Positions 42,589-52,836 of a stretch of DNA of 64,000 bases are shown one piece after another; position 1 is the first letter of the stretch; each line of letters starts with the position of its first letter. The notes beneath the pieces are model-generated. The model did not search any database. It worked only from the letters and a program-made list of their open reading frames with translations, and was not told the DNA's origin. The stretch spans positions 248,001 through 312,000 of the forward strand of contig NZ_JAODPB010000004.1 of the NCBI RefSeq assembly GCF_025770735.1, in the 5' to 3' direction. The DNA comes from Shouchella tritolerans. GTDB taxonomy: Bacteria > Bacillota > Bacilli > Bacillales > Bacillaceae_D. Made by a program: the position numbers and the translations under genes.

Positions 42589-43373
42589 CATGATTCTATA
42601 TGTTTATTCATTTGTTGGATCGCGCCTTTTTCTAGCCTAGACACTTGCGCTTGTGAGATGCCGATCTCCTCGGCTACTTCCATTTGCGTTTTCCCTTGAA
42701 AGAAACGCATGTTTAAAATCGTTTTCTCTCGATCATTTAAGCGGACCATCGCCTCTTTTAAAGCAATTTCTTCTACCCAGTTTATATCTTTATTTCGTTC
42801 ATCACTAATTTGGTCCATGACAAAGATTGGATCGCCGCCGTCATTATAAATCGGTTCGAACAAGGAGACAGGATCTTGAATCGCGTCTAGAGCAAAGACA
42901 ACATCTTCTTTTGGCACCTCAAGTACTGCAGCAATCTCTTGCACTGTCGGTTCTTTCTCCCGTTTTTTTTCTGCCATGATTTGGTCGCGCACTTGCAGTG
43001 CTTTATAGGCAATATCCCGAAGAGAGCGTGAAACCCGAATTGGATTATTGTCCCGTAAATACCGTCTAATCTCCCCAATAATCATCGGGACCGCATACGT
43101 TGAAAATTTTACGTTTTGGCTTAAATCAAAGTTGTCGATTGATTTCATTAATCCAATGCAGCCGACTTGAAACAAATCATCTACGTTCTCGCCGCGGTTA
43201 TTAAATCGCTGAATGACACTTAACACTAAGCGCAAATTCCCATTTACGAGCGTTTCTCTCGCTGGCTCATAGCCGGCTTGCAACTTCGTAAACAACTCCC
43301 GCATTTCAGCGTTCTTTAAAACTGGCAACGTCGATGTGTCAACGCCGCAGATTTCCACTTTATTTCGAGTCAC
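42588..43373 (-). CDS. sigG: sporulation sigma factor SigG (forespore late)
   Basis: 261-aa sigma-70 family factor directing late forespore genes. Region 1.2-like KNAEMRELFTKLQAGYEPA, region 2 DDLFQVGCIGLMKSIDNFD, region 3, and region 4 HTH TQMEVAEEIGISQAQVSRLEKGAI. It follows sigE with a terminator and its own sigma F/G-like promoter between them. Confidence 0.97.
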   Translation of the reverse strand: MTRNKVEICGVDTSTLPVLKNAEMRELFTKLQAGYEPARETLVNGNLRLVLSVIQRFNNRGENVDDLFQVGCIGLMKSIDNFDLSQNVKFSTYAVPMIIGEIRRYLRDNNPIRVSRSLRDIAYKALQVRDQIMAEKKREKEPTVQEIAAVLEVPKEDVVFALDAIQDPVSLFEPIYNDGGDPIFVMDQISDERNKDINWVEEIALKEAMVRLNDREKTILNMRFFQGKTQMEVAEEIGISQAQVSRLEKGAIQQMNKHIES

Positions 43374-43409
43374 ATTCCTTACCCCCTAAACGGAAGATGA
43401 TGTCAAAAA

Positions 43410-43438
43410 AAGTATCTCCCTGGGCAAAAAAAATATGC
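43410..43438 (-). promoter_or_regulatory. sigma F/sigma G-type promoter of sigG
   Basis: -35 GCATA (43434-43438) and -10 GGAGATACTT (43410-43419), which match the sigma F consensus GywTA and GgnrAnAnTw at every defined position. The spacing is 14 nt, one or two shorter than usual. It lies 37 nt before the sigG start. Confidence 0.6.
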
Positions 43439-43526
43439 ACGGCAAAAACACGCTCACATGACTTAGAAAGATTTGGCCTTTGACACGACGCTGTTGAAGC
43501 TTGGAAAAAATTTTTTATGGAAAAAA

Positions 43527-43556
43527 AAGGAGGAATCCCATTTGGGAGCCCTCCTT
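43527..43556 (-). terminator. sigE terminator
   Basis: Stem AAGGAGG/CCTCCTT with inner CCC/GGG pairing and eight Ts, immediately after the sigE stop. Confidence 0.9.
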
Positions 43557-43557
43557 C

Positions 43558-44271
43558 TTATACCATTTTGCTAAATTCTTTTTGCAGCCGTTTAATGATG
43601 CGCTTTTCTAAACGGGAAATGTACGATTGGGAGATCCCTAGCATATCGGCGACATCTTTTTGGGTTTTTTCTTCTTCTCCAGCTAAGCCAAAACGCAGTT
43701 CCATAATTTGTTTCTCCCGCTCTGATAACGTGTGGAGCGCCTTGACAAGCAAACGGCGGTCGACGCGTTCTTCAATCCCTCTCGTGATAATGTCTTCTTC
43801 TGTACCAAGCACATCGGATAATAACAGCTCATTGCCATCCCAATCAATGTTTAATGGTTCATCAAACGATACTTCAGAGCGTGTTTTGTTGTTTCGCCGC
43901 AAGTACATTAAAATTTCATTCTCAATGCAGCGGGAGGCATACGTAGCAAGCTTAATTTTCTTTTCAGGATTAAAAGTGTTGACCGCTTTAATTAAGCCAA
44001 TCGTGCCAATGCTAATCAAATCCTCAATATTGATGCCTGTGTTCTCAAACTTGCGGGCAATGTAGACAACTAAGCGCAAGTTCCGTTCAATGAGCACAGA
44101 ACGTACCGCTTTGTCTCCACTTGGCAGCTTGCCCAATAGGTCAGCCTCTTCTTCTTTCGACAACGGCGGCGGCAATGCTTCGCTCCCGCCTATGTAATAA
44201 ATCTCATCCGCTTTTAACCCCAATTTGTTTAGAAGCCGGTACCAAAACAACTGCAATTTTAATTTAATCAT
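43558..44271 (-). CDS. sigE: mother-cell sigma factor pro-SigE
   Basis: 237-aa pro-sigma factor. The first about 25 residues ([19 protein letters not shown]) form the membrane-associated pro-sequence removed by SpoIIGA, ending near DEIYYIGG. Region 2 shows [21 protein letters not shown], and region 4 [23 protein letters not shown] 44271 has a GAGGAA SD and lies 22 nt after spoIIGA. Confidence 0.97.
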   Translation of the reverse strand: MIKLKLQLFWYRLLNKLGLKADEIYYIGGSEALPPPLSKEEEADLLGKLPSGDKAVRSVLIERNLRLVVYIARKFENTGINIEDLISIGTIGLIKAVNTFNPEKKIKLATYASRCIENEILMYLRRNNKTRSEVSFDEPLNIDWDGNELLLSDVLGTEEDIITRGIEERVDRRLLVKALHTLSEREKQIMELRFGLAGEEEKTQKDVADMLGISQSYISRLEKRIIKRLQKEFSKMV

Positions 44272-44293
44272 TAAACGTTCCTCCTTTTGCTGT

Positions 44294-45187
44294 TTAGCTT
44301 GCATATTCGTGCATGATTTGGGGGTGGACAATACAGCGATAATGTTGTTCTGGAGATAGCGTCTCACGCGATAATCCAATCAAGACATGATTCGTTTCAT
44401 ACGCCTCATTTTGGTAACGGATTTTCACACGATCAGGTTTTAAAGCGGCCATATAGGAACTTCCTTGCCCAACGGCACGGTAAGGAATCAGCCGCATCCG
44501 TTTCATAAGCGGTGACGGTTCATTTTCAGCTTCCAACTCGAGAAGTGCGTCGACTTGCTGTTTGCCAAAAGCACTGTAAAGCAGTGCCGCCTCAGCAACC
44601 ATGACAGGCATTTTCGTTAGTGGATCCCTTAAACGGTTGCCCGTATCAATTAACCCTTGGGCGAAAAAGGGCATTCCTTCAATCCAAAACTCAACTTCTG
44701 CCAGCTGGCTCGCATGAAATTGTTTGGTTTTCACTGCACCAAATTGCTGCTTGCAAAAATAAAGTGCAAGTGGAAAACCAATAAGCACGAATGCCCAACT
44801 GACCATGCTCCCACCCACTCCATGACCTGGCAAAAACGCCAGCACGTCGGTATCGGTTTCGAAGAAATAATGCATAGCAAACAAGCCGCCTCCGGTCACA
44901 AAGGTGACAAAATAAAAACTTGCCAGATTTTGCAGAAAGAAAGAAAAGCGTTTGTAGCCAAATGCAATGAATACGATTAGCCCCGAATAAATAAGTTTAA
45001 TAACAGGATTCAAAAACAACGGCGCAGCAGGGGTGAACATCAAAAAGACAATCAACGATGCAAATAACGCCGCCAAGGCAAGGCGCCATTGGCGAAAACG
45101 TCTTTTTAACAAAAGCGCAGTAGCCGCAAGCAGCAAGTAGTCAATCCCTGCATTTAACAACCAAATCAAATCGAGGTAAACGGTCAT
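44294..45187 (-). CDS. spoIIGA: SpoIIGA, membrane aspartic protease processing pro-SigE
   Basis: 297 aa: five TM helices (about 1-155) and a cytoplasmic aspartic protease domain with the catalytic motif [13 protein letters not shown] (about 182). It is activated from the forespore by SpoIIR, then cleaves pro-SigE. It leads a two-gene operon with sigE. Confidence 0.95.
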   Translation of the reverse strand: MTVYLDLIWLLNAGIDYLLLAATALLLKRRFRQWRLALAALFASLIVFLMFTPAAPLFLNPVIKLIYSGLIVFIAFGYKRFSFFLQNLASFYFVTFVTGGGLFAMHYFFETDTDVLAFLPGHGVGGSMVSWAFVLIGFPLALYFCKQQFGAVKTKQFHASQLAEVEFWIEGMPFFAQGLIDTGNRLRDPLTKMPVMVAEAALLYSAFGKQQVDALLELEAENEPSPLMKRMRLIPYRAVGQGSSYMAALKPDRVKIRYQNEAYETNHVLIGLSRETLSPEQHYRCIVHPQIMHEYAS

Positions 45188-45216
45188 TGGCTTGCTCCCT
45201 CACAGTGATAGAATTT

Positions 45217-45249
45217 AGTATAGTAGATCTTCATAAGAAAGTCTGTCAC
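45217..45249 (-). promoter_or_regulatory. Spo0A-type spoIIG promoter with wide spacer
   Basis: GTGACA (45244-45249), 21-nt spacer beginning GACTTTC, TATACT (45217-45222). The B. subtilis spoIIG promoter has a 22-nt spacer, and it also runs into GACTTTC after its -35. No clean 0A box was found by eye upstream. Confidence 0.7.
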
Positions 45250-45332
45250 TTTATGGCGCAAGCAAGGATGTTATTTTGATAAGTTTTGGCAAACGCTGTC
45301 CCATTCTCGGCCGCTCGGAAATAACCGCAAAA

Positions 45333-45358
45333 AAACCGCTGCTCGAAAGCAGCGGTTT
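45333..45358 (-). terminator. ftsZ distal terminator abutting hairpin repeat B
   Basis: Strong stem AAACCGCTGCT/AGCAGCGGTTT with a T run on the minus strand. It lies upstream of the spoIIG promoter and shields it from ftsZ transcription. Confidence 0.85.
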
Positions 45359-45419
45359 CAGACTGTAGAACAAACGCTCGTATACGTCGTCGTTTGACAA
45401 GCGTTTTCTATCAGCTTGA
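45359..45419 (-). repeat. hairpin repeat, copy B
   Basis: CAGACTGTAGAACAAACGCT onward, with CATACG-like centre (GTATACGTCGT) and right arm GCGTTTTCTATCAGCTTG. It shares both ends and centre with copy A, plus an extra CGTTTGACA insertion before the right arm. Confidence 0.75.
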
Positions 45420-45485
45420 GTTCAGTTGTTTAACAGTCTAAGTGTCAGATACACTAGGACCAAATAGACGATTCGGTTTTACAAA

Positions 45486-45511
45486 CAACCGCTCTTCACC
45501 ATTAGCGGTTG
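45486..45511 (-). terminator. stem-loop at the ftsZ stop codon
   Basis: CAACCGCT/AGAGCGGTTG with TTTGT after it. The first arm overlaps the stop codon. A second, stronger terminator follows at 45333. Confidence 0.6.
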
Positions 45512-46623
45512 CGGCGATTGCGCAAAAACGTGGGAATGTCGAGTGTATCTGGCTGTTCTTCTTTTTGCCTCGCCTGTTGGCGGCCTTCCGTACGTTTTGG
45601 CTCTTCTTTCGGTTGCGGCCGCGCACTTTGTTGTGGCATGGTACGGCTTTGTGGTTGTTTTGCTTCTGCCGTATCTTCAAACCCTGTTGCAATCACTGTA
45701 ACGACAATTTCATCTTTCAAATTTTCATTGATGATCGAACCAAATATCATATTCACTTCTGCGTCACAAGCTTCAGAAACGATTTCTGCCGCTTCATGGA
45801 CTTCATATAAACTTAAGTTCGTGCCGCCTGTAATATTCATGAGCACTCCTTGTGCCCCATCGACAGACGTTTCCAACAGCGGGCTGGAAATCGCTTTTTT
45901 GGCAGCCTCCGCCGCCCGGTTTTCTCCTGTGGCAACGCCAATGCCCATTAAAGCGGAACCTTTTTCACTCATGACCGTTTTGACGTCTGCGAAGTCTAGG
46001 TTGATCAAACCAGGCGTTGCAATTAAATCAGAAATGCCTTGAACTCCTTGGCGCAACACGTTGTCCGCCTCACGGAACGCTTCAAGCATCGGCGTATTTT
46101 TATCGACCATTTCCAATAAGCGGTCATTTGGGATCACGATCAATGTGTCCACTTTTTCTTTTAATGCTGCAATACCAGAAATCGCTTGGTTTTGCCGCTT
46201 ACGGCCTTCAAAAGAGAATGGACGTGTCACAACACCGACCGTCAATGCGCCAAGCTCTTTTGCCACTTCAGCAATAACAGGAGCTGCTCCGGTGCCTGTT
46301 CCTCCTCCCATTCCAGCAGTAATAAAGACCATATCAGAACCTGTAAGCACTTCTTCCAGCTGTTCTCTGCTTTCTTCTGCCGCTTTCTTGCCTATTTCTG
46401 GGTTGGCGCCAGCGCCAAGCCCGCGAGTAAGTTTGCCGCCAAGTTGCAACTTCTTTTCCGCTTTTGATAAATGGAGTGCTTGTGCATCAGTATTGACTGC
46501 AATAAAATCGACGCCTTGCAGACCATTTTCAATCATGCGATTGACTGCGTTTGAACCGCCGCCACCAACGCCAATCACTTTTATTTGCGCTAATTGTTCC
46601 ATATCCATTTCAAAATCAAACAT
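45502..46623 (-). CDS. ftsZ: cell division GTPase FtsZ
   Basis: 373-aa tubulin homologue forming the Z ring. Nucleotide loop [17 protein letters not shown] (about 105), synergy loop [11 protein letters not shown], disordered Gln/Pro-rich linker, and the C-terminal peptide [13 protein letters not shown], which binds FtsA, SepF and other partners. Cotranscribed with ftsA (38-nt gap). bpr, next in B. subtilis, is absent. Confidence 0.98.
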   Translation of the reverse strand: MFDFEMDMEQLAQIKVIGVGGGGSNAVNRMIENGLQGVDFIAVNTDAQALHLSKAEKKLQLGGKLTRGLGAGANPEIGKKAAEESREQLEEVLTGSDMVFITAGMGGGTGTGAAPVIAEVAKELGALTVGVVTRPFSFEGRKRQNQAISGIAALKEKVDTLIVIPNDRLLEMVDKNTPMLEAFREADNVLRQGVQGISDLIATPGLINLDFADVKTVMSEKGSALMGIGVATGENRAAEAAKKAISSPLLETSVDGAQGVLMNITGGTNLSLYEVHEAAEIVSEACDAEVNMIFGSIINENLKDEIVVTVIATGFEDTAEAKQPQSRTMPQQSARPQPKEEPKRTEGRQQARQKEEQPDTLDIPTFLRNRRNR

Positions 46624-46661
46624 GTTATTTCCCCCTAACCAGACTGGCTGACAGCTTTTTC

Positions 46662-47957
46662 TTATTCAAAGAATGTTTTAAACCAACTTTTCATTTTTGA
46701 TTCTTTTTTTGCTTCCTGGCGTTTCGGTTCATGCCCAGTAGTCCGAAGTGGTTGGTTGTTTTCACTAGAGTCTGCTGTTTCAGCCTCTGATAATTGCGAG
46801 AATGCCGCAGCAACTTCCTTCCCTTGAACACGTCCATTTTTATGGGCAAACTGAATTAAACCGATGCTGACGGTATATTTCGGTTCCCGGACGCCAATGT
46901 AGTTCGGGATGGCCACACGGACATTGCCTTGGAGCATGTCCTTTGTCAGCTCAAGCACGCCAGGGAGCATCACTGTCCCGCCAGTCAGTACGAAACCGCT
47001 CGGAAAATGCCTAAACCCTAAGCGGACGAGCTCTTTTGCCGACAGTTCTAAAATTTCCTCGACCCGTGGCTCGATAATATGAGCAAGATCAAGCTGTGTA
47101 AGCATTTCTTTTTCATTAGAACCTACCGTTTGGATCGCAAATTGCTCATCGGAGGATGCTTCCTCGATAAACGCGTGGCCGTATTTGCATTTAATGCGCT
47201 CTGCTTCCTCTGTTGTCAAGCGCAAGCCGACAGCCAAATCGTTCGTAATATGATCACCGCCTATAGGCAATACAGAAGTAGCCACCAGCGTGCCTTGCTC
47301 AAAAACAGAAATCGTTGTTGAGCCACCGCCAATGTCGATGACACAGACGCCGAGGCTTTTTTCATCTTTTGAAACCGCAACAGCACCTGTCGCCAGCCCA
47401 TTCAAGCAAATTTCTGCCACTTCCAAGCCTGCCCGTTCTACGCAGCGTAACAAATTATGAAGAACGGTTTTGGCACCTGTAATCATTGTACCTTCCATTT
47501 CCAAACGGACGCCAATCATTCCTTTTGGATCTGTAATTTCATCAAGGCCATCAACAATAAATTGTTTTGGGATCACATCGATGATTTCCCGCTCTGGCGG
47601 GATGGATACCACTTGTGCAGCATCCATGACTCGGCGGACATCCTCCACGCCGATTTCCCGATCGCTTGAAGAAACGGCAACAACCCCGTGGCACGGCAAC
47701 AGCTCTACATGGCTGCCGTTCACACCGACGACAACGTGCTTAATCGTAATACCAACCATGCGTTCAGCTTGGTCAACAGCACGTTCAATTGATTTCACCG
47801 TTTCATCTATATCAACAATCGTGCCTTTCTTAATTCCTTCGGATGGAACATTGCCAACCCCTAATATATTGATTGAGCCATTGGCAACTTCGGCTACAAT
47901 GACCCGTACAGAGGATGTTCCAATATCTAAACTAACATAAGTGTCACTGCTCACCAC
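46662..47957 (-). CDS. ftsA: cell division protein FtsA
   Basis: 431-aa actin-like membrane tether for Fts[15 protein letters not shown] (phosphate 1), [14 protein letters not shown] (phosphate 2), [12 protein letters not shown], and a C-terminal amphipathic anchor [14 protein letters not shown] start at 47957 follows GGGGAGGTG. It has a sigma H-like promoter upstream; the sbp, ylxX and ylxW genes that precede it in B. subtilis are missing. Confidence 0.97.
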   Translation of the reverse strand: MVSSDTYVSLDIGTSSVRVIVAEVANGSINILGVGNVPSEGIKKGTIVDIDETVKSIERAVDQAERMVGITIKHVVVGVNGSHVELLPCHGVVAVSSSDREIGVEDVRRVMDAAQVVSIPPEREIIDVIPKQFIVDGLDEITDPKGMIGVRLEMEGTMITGAKTVLHNLLRCVERAGLEVAEICLNGLATGAVAVSKDEKSLGVCVIDIGGGSTTISVFEQGTLVATSVLPIGGDHITNDLAVGLRLTTEEAERIKCKYGHAFIEEASSDEQFAIQTVGSNEKEMLTQLDLAHIIEPRVEEILELSAKELVRLGFRHFPSGFVLTGGTVMLPGVLELTKDMLQGNVRVAIPNYIGVREPKYTVSIGLIQFAHKNGRVQGKEVAAAFSQLSEAETADSSENNQPLRTTGHEPKRQEAKKESKMKSWFKTFFE

Positions 47958-48027
47958 GGCACCTCCCCATCTGCAAAGTCATGGTGTCTCCTCTTTAAAA
48001 TCGGTTCTTTTTTCCAGTACGTAAAGT

Positions 48028-48054
48028 ATTCAACATGCATTTATGGAATCCTTT
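48028..48054 (-). promoter_or_regulatory. sigma H-type promoter of ftsAZ
   Basis: -35 AAAGGATTC (48046-48054), 11-nt spacer, -10 GTTGAAT (48028-48034), against the consensus RnAGGAwWW and RnnGAAT. One mismatch in the -35. B. subtilis ftsAZ also has a sigma H promoter. The rest of the 320-bp ftsA-divIB gap shows a stem at 48137 and no gene. Confidence 0.6.
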
Positions 48055-48136
48055 AAATCTCGCAGTTTCTTATGTATAAAAGTAAGCCTGGCAAGACTCT
48101 TTCTATTTAGTCTACACCAAGATGGAGAAGGTGAAA

Positions 48137-48161
48137 AGCCAAAACCTTCCCCCGCTTGGCT
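48137..48161 (-). terminator. possible divIB terminator
   Basis: AGCCAA/TTGGCT stem with a 13-nt loop, followed by TTTC on the minus strand, 117 nt after divIB. Weak. Confidence 0.35.
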
Positions 48162-48277
48162 CCTAGGTCCTACTTTTTATCCAAACCATCCCTTTGCAAA
48201 CCAGTTCATAGCGGCTTTGAACAAGCATCGTATTGCGCTTGCGTTACATGTTGATGTCAAAAATTGAATCAAAATGC

Positions 48278-49039
48278 CTATTGGCTGTCATGTTCTGTTT
48301 CTTTGAAATACGGGCTCATTTTCATATAAAGAACGCCTTGTTTTTCAGGGTCAAGTTGGGCGGCTACTTGCGGGTAAGGCTGCATCGATTGAGCAAAGGA
48401 CTCGACATTTGTTTTGACTTCATTGCCGTCTGTCATATACAGCGTTAATTCCGAAGGCTGCGTGCTTGTTGGCGTAAACAAAATCTCAGAAATCCGTCCG
48501 ACAATTTCAGGGGCTGTTTGAACAAGCTCCTCTCCAAGCTGTGCAAGAACTTCATCATCGTTGAAGCCGACTAAAACTGGCGCATCCCCGACAAGCTGTC
48601 CGTTCGGTACAGGGTCAAGCGTTTCTCCGTTTTGCAATAGCGGCAAATACGTGTCCCCTTCAGCGACATAACCAACGCGTGGGTACTCGCTTACAGTAAT
48701 TCGCACGGACACAGGAAGCTCACGTTCAATTTTGGCACTCTCGATTTCTTTCAATGATGTTATTGCCTCTTCCCGTTCCCCTTCTGACAAATGCCAAATA
48801 TTCATGCCCTCTTCTAGGCCGCTTGCTTCTAAGATCGTCTCATCAGCAACGAGTTGGTTGCCGTTTATATGTATGGTTTTCACACCGCTAAGGGGGCTTT
48901 GGAAATAAACCAAAACGACAATCAATAAAAAGAACAACAAAATAAATGCGAGGATCCGCCGATTTGCTTTTTGCTTCCGCTTTTCCTGCAACGTTGGAAT
49001 CCGCTCATTCACCGATACCACTTTTTTATCTTGACTCAC
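48278..49039 (-). CDS. divIB: cell division protein DivIB/FtsQ
   Basis: 253-aa bitopic division protein. Cytoplasmic basic segment (EKRKQKANRR), one TM (ILAFILLFFLLIVVLVYF, about 34-51), then a POTRA domain (VKTIHINGNQLVADETI) and beta domain. Works with FtsL and DivIC in activating septal synthesis. GTG at 49039 has GGAGGA 6 nt upstream. It is separated from spoVE by a terminator and promoter. Confidence 0.93.
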   Translation of the reverse strand: MSQDKKVVSVNERIPTLQEKRKQKANRRILAFILLFFLLIVVLVYFQSPLSGVKTIHINGNQLVADETILEASGLEEGMNIWHLSEGEREEAITSLKEIESAKIERELPVSVRITVSEYPRVGYVAEGDTYLPLLQNGETLDPVPNGQLVGDAPVLVGFNDDEVLAQLGEELVQTAPEIVGRISEILFTPTSTQPSELTLYMTDGNEVKTNVESFAQSMQPYPQVAAQLDPEKQGVLYMKMSPYFKETEHDSQ

Positions 49040-49156
49040 TTGTGCTCCTCCAAACTGCTCGAAATGCGAACAAGTCACAGGCATCATTTTTCACGGCTTG
49101 TTTCCATATTCTGGTTGAACTTAGCACGAAACGATGTTTTCGTTGCTTATTTCTCC

Positions 49157-49162
49157 ATTTTA
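49157..49162 (-). promoter_or_regulatory. divIB promoter, extended -10
   Basis: Minus strand CATGCTAAAATGG: TAAAAT with TGC just upstream, about 115 nt before the divIB start and after the spoVE terminator. Confidence 0.45.
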
Positions 49163-49197
49163 GCATGTTTTCCTGTTTGCCACTACAATACAACAAA

Positions 49198-49224
49198 CAG
49201 AGAGCGATCATTTTTCGCTCTCTG
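49198..49224 (-). terminator. spoVE terminator
   Basis: Perfect stem CAGAGAGCG/CGCTCTCTG with TTTGTTG, 8 nt after the spoVE stop. It ends the mur cluster transcript here. Confidence 0.85.
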
Positions 49225-49232
49225 TCCGATCA

Positions 49233-50330
49233 TTATCTTGCATGCCGGCTAATATTTAACAACACACCGATGGAGACAAGCATAAGCGTTAACGACGACC
49301 CTCCATAGCTTAATAGCGGAAGGGTAATGCCAGTGACTGGCATTAGCCCTGTCACGACGCCAATATTAATCATTACTTGAATGGCAATCATGGTAATAAT
49401 GCCGATGGCCAAAAAGCTTCCGAACAAGTCTGGAGCCCCTAGTGCAATACGGATGCCGCGCCAATAAAGGATCGCAAATAACAACAGTACGGTCACTCCA
49501 CCTAAAAACCCCATTTCTTCGGCCAGGATCGCAAAGATAAAGTCTGTTTGTGGCTCAGGCAAATAAAAATATTTTTGCCTGCTTTCGCCAAGGCCCATGC
49601 CGAGCAAGCCCCCAGGACCGATGGCCAGCAACGATTGGATAATTTGAAAACCGCTGCCGAGTGGGTCACTCCACGGATCCATAAAAGAGGTGATTCGCTG
49701 GATTCGGTAAGGGGCGCTGGCAATAAGCGCCACAAATCCGAACACACCGATTAAGCCAAGTGCGACAAAATGCTTGATCCGCGCGCCTGCAGTGAAAATC
49801 ATTACTGTACAAGTTCCAACCATGACGGCACCTGTACCAAGGTCAGGTTGCATCATAATAAGAGCAAAAGCCAACAGAACAAGGCCTAGAGAAGGGACTA
49901 ACCCTTTTTTTATCGTAACAATCCATTTTTGGTGATCGGCTAGAAACTTTGCAAGGAAAATAATCATTGCCATTTTCATAAACTCAGATGGCTGGATTGA
50001 AAAGGCACCAACGCCAAGCCAGCTTTGAGCCCCGCCGCGGACAAGGCCGACCCCAGGGATAAGCACAATAACGAGCAAAGCAAAACAGACAATTAAAATG
50101 CTCTTGCTGTATGTGCGCCATACCCAATAGTCTAATCGCATCATCACAAACATCAGTAAAACGCCTGTTCCGCCAAAAAACAATTGTCGTTTTGCAAAGA
50201 AAAACGAATCGCTGAAACGGTAAGAGGCCCAAGCCGCACTGGCACTATAAACCATGATTAAGCCAATGACTAAAAGCGCAATCGTTACAGCAAGTAGAGT
50301 TAAATCGGGGGCAGATTTCTGTTTTCCCAT
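49233..50330 (-). CDS. spoVE: SEDS peptidoglycan polymerase SpoVE/FtsW
   Basis: 365 aa with about 10 TM helices. Conserved SEDS motifs: PSEFMKMAMIIFLAKFL, LIMMQPDLGTGAVM, and a C-terminal TLPLLSYGGSSLTLMLVSIG. Position after murD and length point to SpoVE, the spore cortex glycan polymerase; it may also serve as a division FtsW. It partners with SpoVD (55737). ATG 50330 with GAGGTG; the longer frame is not supported. Confidence 0.93.
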   Translation of the reverse strand: MGKQKSAPDLTLLAVTIALLVIGLIMVYSASAAWASYRFSDSFFFAKRQLFFGGTGVLLMFVMMRLDYWVWRTYSKSILIVCFALLVIVLIPGVGLVRGGAQSWLGVGAFSIQPSEFMKMAMIIFLAKFLADHQKWIVTIKKGLVPSLGLVLLAFALIMMQPDLGTGAVMVGTCTVMIFTAGARIKHFVALGLIGVFGFVALIASAPYRIQRITSFMDPWSDPLGSGFQIIQSLLAIGPGGLLGMGLGESRQKYFYLPEPQTDFIFAILAEEMGFLGGVTVLLLFAILYWRGIRIALGAPDLFGSFLAIGIITMIAIQVMINIGVVTGLMPVTGITLPLLSYGGSSLTLMLVSIGVLLNISRHAR

Positions 50331-50414
50331 CACACACCTCGGCTTCATGCGACTTCTAACACTACTATATGAAGCCGAAGCGGCAAACATGTCCATTAGC
50401 ACTGTAAAAGAAAA

Positions 50415-50434
50415 GCCTGCTGTTTCCAGCAGAC
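50415..50434 (-). terminator. murD terminator
   Basis: GTCTGCTG/CAGCAGGC stem, loop GAAA, then TTTTCTTTT on the minus strand. The flank 3' of it on the plus strand weakly resembles the hairpin repeat family. Confidence 0.7.
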
Positions 50435-50505
50435 TTCAGACAGAGTGATTCATGCAGATGCGCGTACATTTGCGTTTGCTGCTTTTTACAGGCTATTCAC
50501 CGCCT

Positions 50506-51861
50506 TTACGATGGTTTGATTATCGTGTTTACATAATCAAGAAATTCATCGCCTCGCTCCTCAAAAGAGCGGTATTGGTCCCAGCTGGCGCAAGCTGGAG
50601 ACAGAAGGATAACGTCACCAGGTTTTGATAGTGACACCGCTTTTTCCGCGGCGTCTTTGACCCGTTCAGCCGCAATCCCTTGGACATTTGCTTTAGCTGC
50701 CAATGCCAACAGTTTGCTTTTTGTTTCACCGTATGCAACGACGGCCTTAACATGTTTTAGACTCACCAACAGCTCGTCAAAATCGTTGCCGCGGTCAAGC
50801 CCGCCGGCAATTAAAACAACTGGTTTTGCAAACCCCGATAGCGCTGCTTTTGTTGCTAGTATATTCGTTGCCTTTGAATCATTGTAAAACTGCCGCTCTT
50901 CCCAACTCCCCACATATTGAAGCCGGTGTTTCACTCCAGGGAAATGACAGAGCACATGCCTAATTTGTTCTACTGTCGCCCCTGCCAAGCGAGCCGCCGC
51001 AGTAGCGGCTAACATATTTTCGACGTTATGTGCCCCTGGTAATACGGCATCAGCCAATGCAAGGATCGGTTCTTCTTTAAAAAAGATCGTACCGTCTCTC
51101 ACATAAGCGCCGTCTTCGACGACATTGATGCGCGAAAACGGAACAAGCGTAGCGCCTGTACCTGCAATGGCCTGAACGACTGCAGGATCATCCGCATTGT
51201 ACACAAGACAGTCAGTAGGGCCCATATTGGCAGCAATCCGCGCCTTTGCCGCTATGTAGTCTTCACGAGTGCCATGGTAGTCCAAATGGGCGTCAAATAC
51301 ATTCAGCCAAACAGCTACCTTTGGCTGAAACGCATTAGTGCCCATTAATTGAAAACTAGAAACTTCCAGCACGATCACATGTTCAGCCTTTGCCTTTTGA
51401 GCTACTTCTGAGGCTACCGTGCCAATATTTCCGGCAATTAGCGGCTTACGCCCACTATGCTCAAGCATTTCTTTCACCAATGTCGTCGTCGTTGTTTTGC
51501 CATTTGAGCCCGTAATGGCGACAATTTCGGCTTCCGAAATCAAATAGGCGAGCTCGATTTCGGTCCAAATGGGAATGCCACGCGCTTCCGCTTCTTTTAC
51601 CAGTACATTTGTGTAAGGAATACCGGGATTTTTCACAAGCAAGCTACAGCCATCAAGAACGGTAAGCGGGTGTCCGCCGCACACCACTTGAATGCCGGCA
51701 GCCTCTAGTTCGCTTGCCTGTGGTTGTTCAGCACGGCTTTTACTGTCGTTAATGACGACCTCTGCTCCTAAACGGGCAAGCAGCAACGCCGAAGCTGCTC
51801 CGCTTTTCGCCATGCCTAGAACGAGGACGCGCTTTCCGCTCAATTCCTTTACTTGCTTCAT
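50506..51861 (-). CDS. murD: UDP-N-acetylmuramoylalanine-D-glutamate ligase
   Basis: 451-aa Mur ligase adding D-Glu. N-terminal UDP-binding domain with [24 protein letters not shown] loop [18 protein letters not shown] (about 120), and C-terminal domain with [14 protein letters not shown] and [22 protein letters not shown] 51861 overlaps the mraY stop by 4 nt. Confidence 0.97.
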   Translation of the reverse strand: MKQVKELSGKRVLVLGMAKSGAASALLLARLGAEVVINDSKSRAEQPQASELEAAGIQVVCGGHPLTVLDGCSLLVKNPGIPYTNVLVKEAEARGIPIWTEIELAYLISEAEIVAITGSNGKTTTTTLVKEMLEHSGRKPLIAGNIGTVASEVAQKAKAEHVIVLEVSSFQLMGTNAFQPKVAVWLNVFDAHLDYHGTREDYIAAKARIAANMGPTDCLVYNADDPAVVQAIAGTGATLVPFSRINVVEDGAYVRDGTIFFKEEPILALADAVLPGAHNVENMLAATAAARLAGATVEQIRHVLCHFPGVKHRLQYVGSWEERQFYNDSKATNILATKAALSGFAKPVVLIAGGLDRGNDFDELLVSLKHVKAVVAYGETKSKLLALAAKANVQGIAAERVKDAAEKAVSLSKPGDVILLSPACASWDQYRSFEERGDEFLDYVNTIIKPS

Positions 51862-52835
51862 GTCAGCCACACTCCAATGTAAATGCCCATAACGGCAAAG
51901 ATCATCCCGACAAGCCAAAATGTCACGACTACTCGCCATTCGGACCAACCAACAAGCTCATAATGGTGATGCAATGGGCTCATTCGAAACACACGCTTCC
52001 CTGTCAATTTAAACGATGCTACTTGAATGATGACCGAGAGCGTTTCAATGACGAACACGCCCCCAACAATAATGAGCATCAACTCCATTTTTGTCAGGAT
52101 GGCGATCGCAGCAATTGCCCCGCCAAGAGCAAGGGAGCCTGTATCTCCCATAAATACTTTTGCTGGATGGGCATTAAAGACGAGAAACCCTAAAAGCGCT
52201 CCAGTAATGGCTGTCGAAAATAAAGCCGTGTCAATGAATCCTCCGCTCCAAGCAAGGATGGCAAAGGCGCCAAAAGCGATTGAACCGGTGCCAGCCAAGA
52301 GCCCGTCAAGGCCATCAGTCAAATTGACGGCATTGCTCGCCCCGAGCAGCATCAAGACAATCAAAATGAGGTAGAACCAGCCTAAATCAAAGCCAAACGT
52401 TGTGCCTGGAATGGCGATAAATGTATCAAAGCCAATCGCAAGCAATCCGATATAGAAAATAGCAGCAATGACTAGCTGACCTGCTAGCTTTTGCTTGGAT
52501 GTCAAGCCGAGATTGTGCTTGCGCACCACTTTTAAATAGTCGTCAACAAAACCGACGATCCCATAACCAAGCGTAACAACCATTAACAACAACAATTCTG
52601 GAGTGAATCCTGTGATGGCGATCCCAATCGCGAGGGCACTGATGAAAATCGATAAGACAATAACAATACCGCCCATTGTTGGCGTACCGCTTTTTTTCTG
52701 ATGGGATTTCGGTCCTTCTTCACGGATGCTCTGCCCAAACTTCAATTTCCGCAAAAAGGGAATAAACAGCGGTGACATAATAACGGCAGCCGCAAATGAG
52801 AGAATGAGAACGAACAACAGCGTCCATTCTTCCAT
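51858..52835 (-). CDS. mraY: phospho-N-acetylmuramoyl-pentapeptide-transferase
   Basis: 325-aa membrane enzyme forming lipid I, about 10 TM helices. [16 protein letters not shown], the DDYLK motif in [16 protein letters not shown] (about 110), NLTDGLDGL, and [18 protein letters not shown] 52835 with AAGGAGG 8 nt before, directly after murF. Confidence 0.98.
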   Translation of the reverse strand: MEEWTLLFVLILSFAAAVIMSPLFIPFLRKLKFGQSIREEGPKSHQKKSGTPTMGGIVIVLSIFISALAIGIAITGFTPELLLLMVVTLGYGIVGFVDDYLKVVRKHNLGLTSKQKLAGQLVIAAIFYIGLLAIGFDTFIAIPGTTFGFDLGWFYLILIVLMLLGASNAVNLTDGLDGLLAGTGSIAFGAFAILAWSGGFIDTALFSTAITGALLGFLVFNAHPAKVFMGDTGSLALGGAIAAIAILTKMELMLIIVGGVFVIETLSVIIQVASFKLTGKRVFRMSPLHHHYELVGWSEWRVVVTFWLVGMIFAVMGIYIGVWLT

Positions 52836-52836
52836 A

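Noticed and set aside
46061-46651. 196-aa plus-strand ORF antisense to ftsZ
   Set aside because: Ser/Pro-rich reverse reading of FtsZ's glycine-rich GTPase domain.
48220-48277. TTGACA upstream of ftsA as a sigma A promoter
   Set aside because: TTGACA is present just after divIB, but no -10 lies at 16-18 nt; the closest (TACGAT) is at 22.
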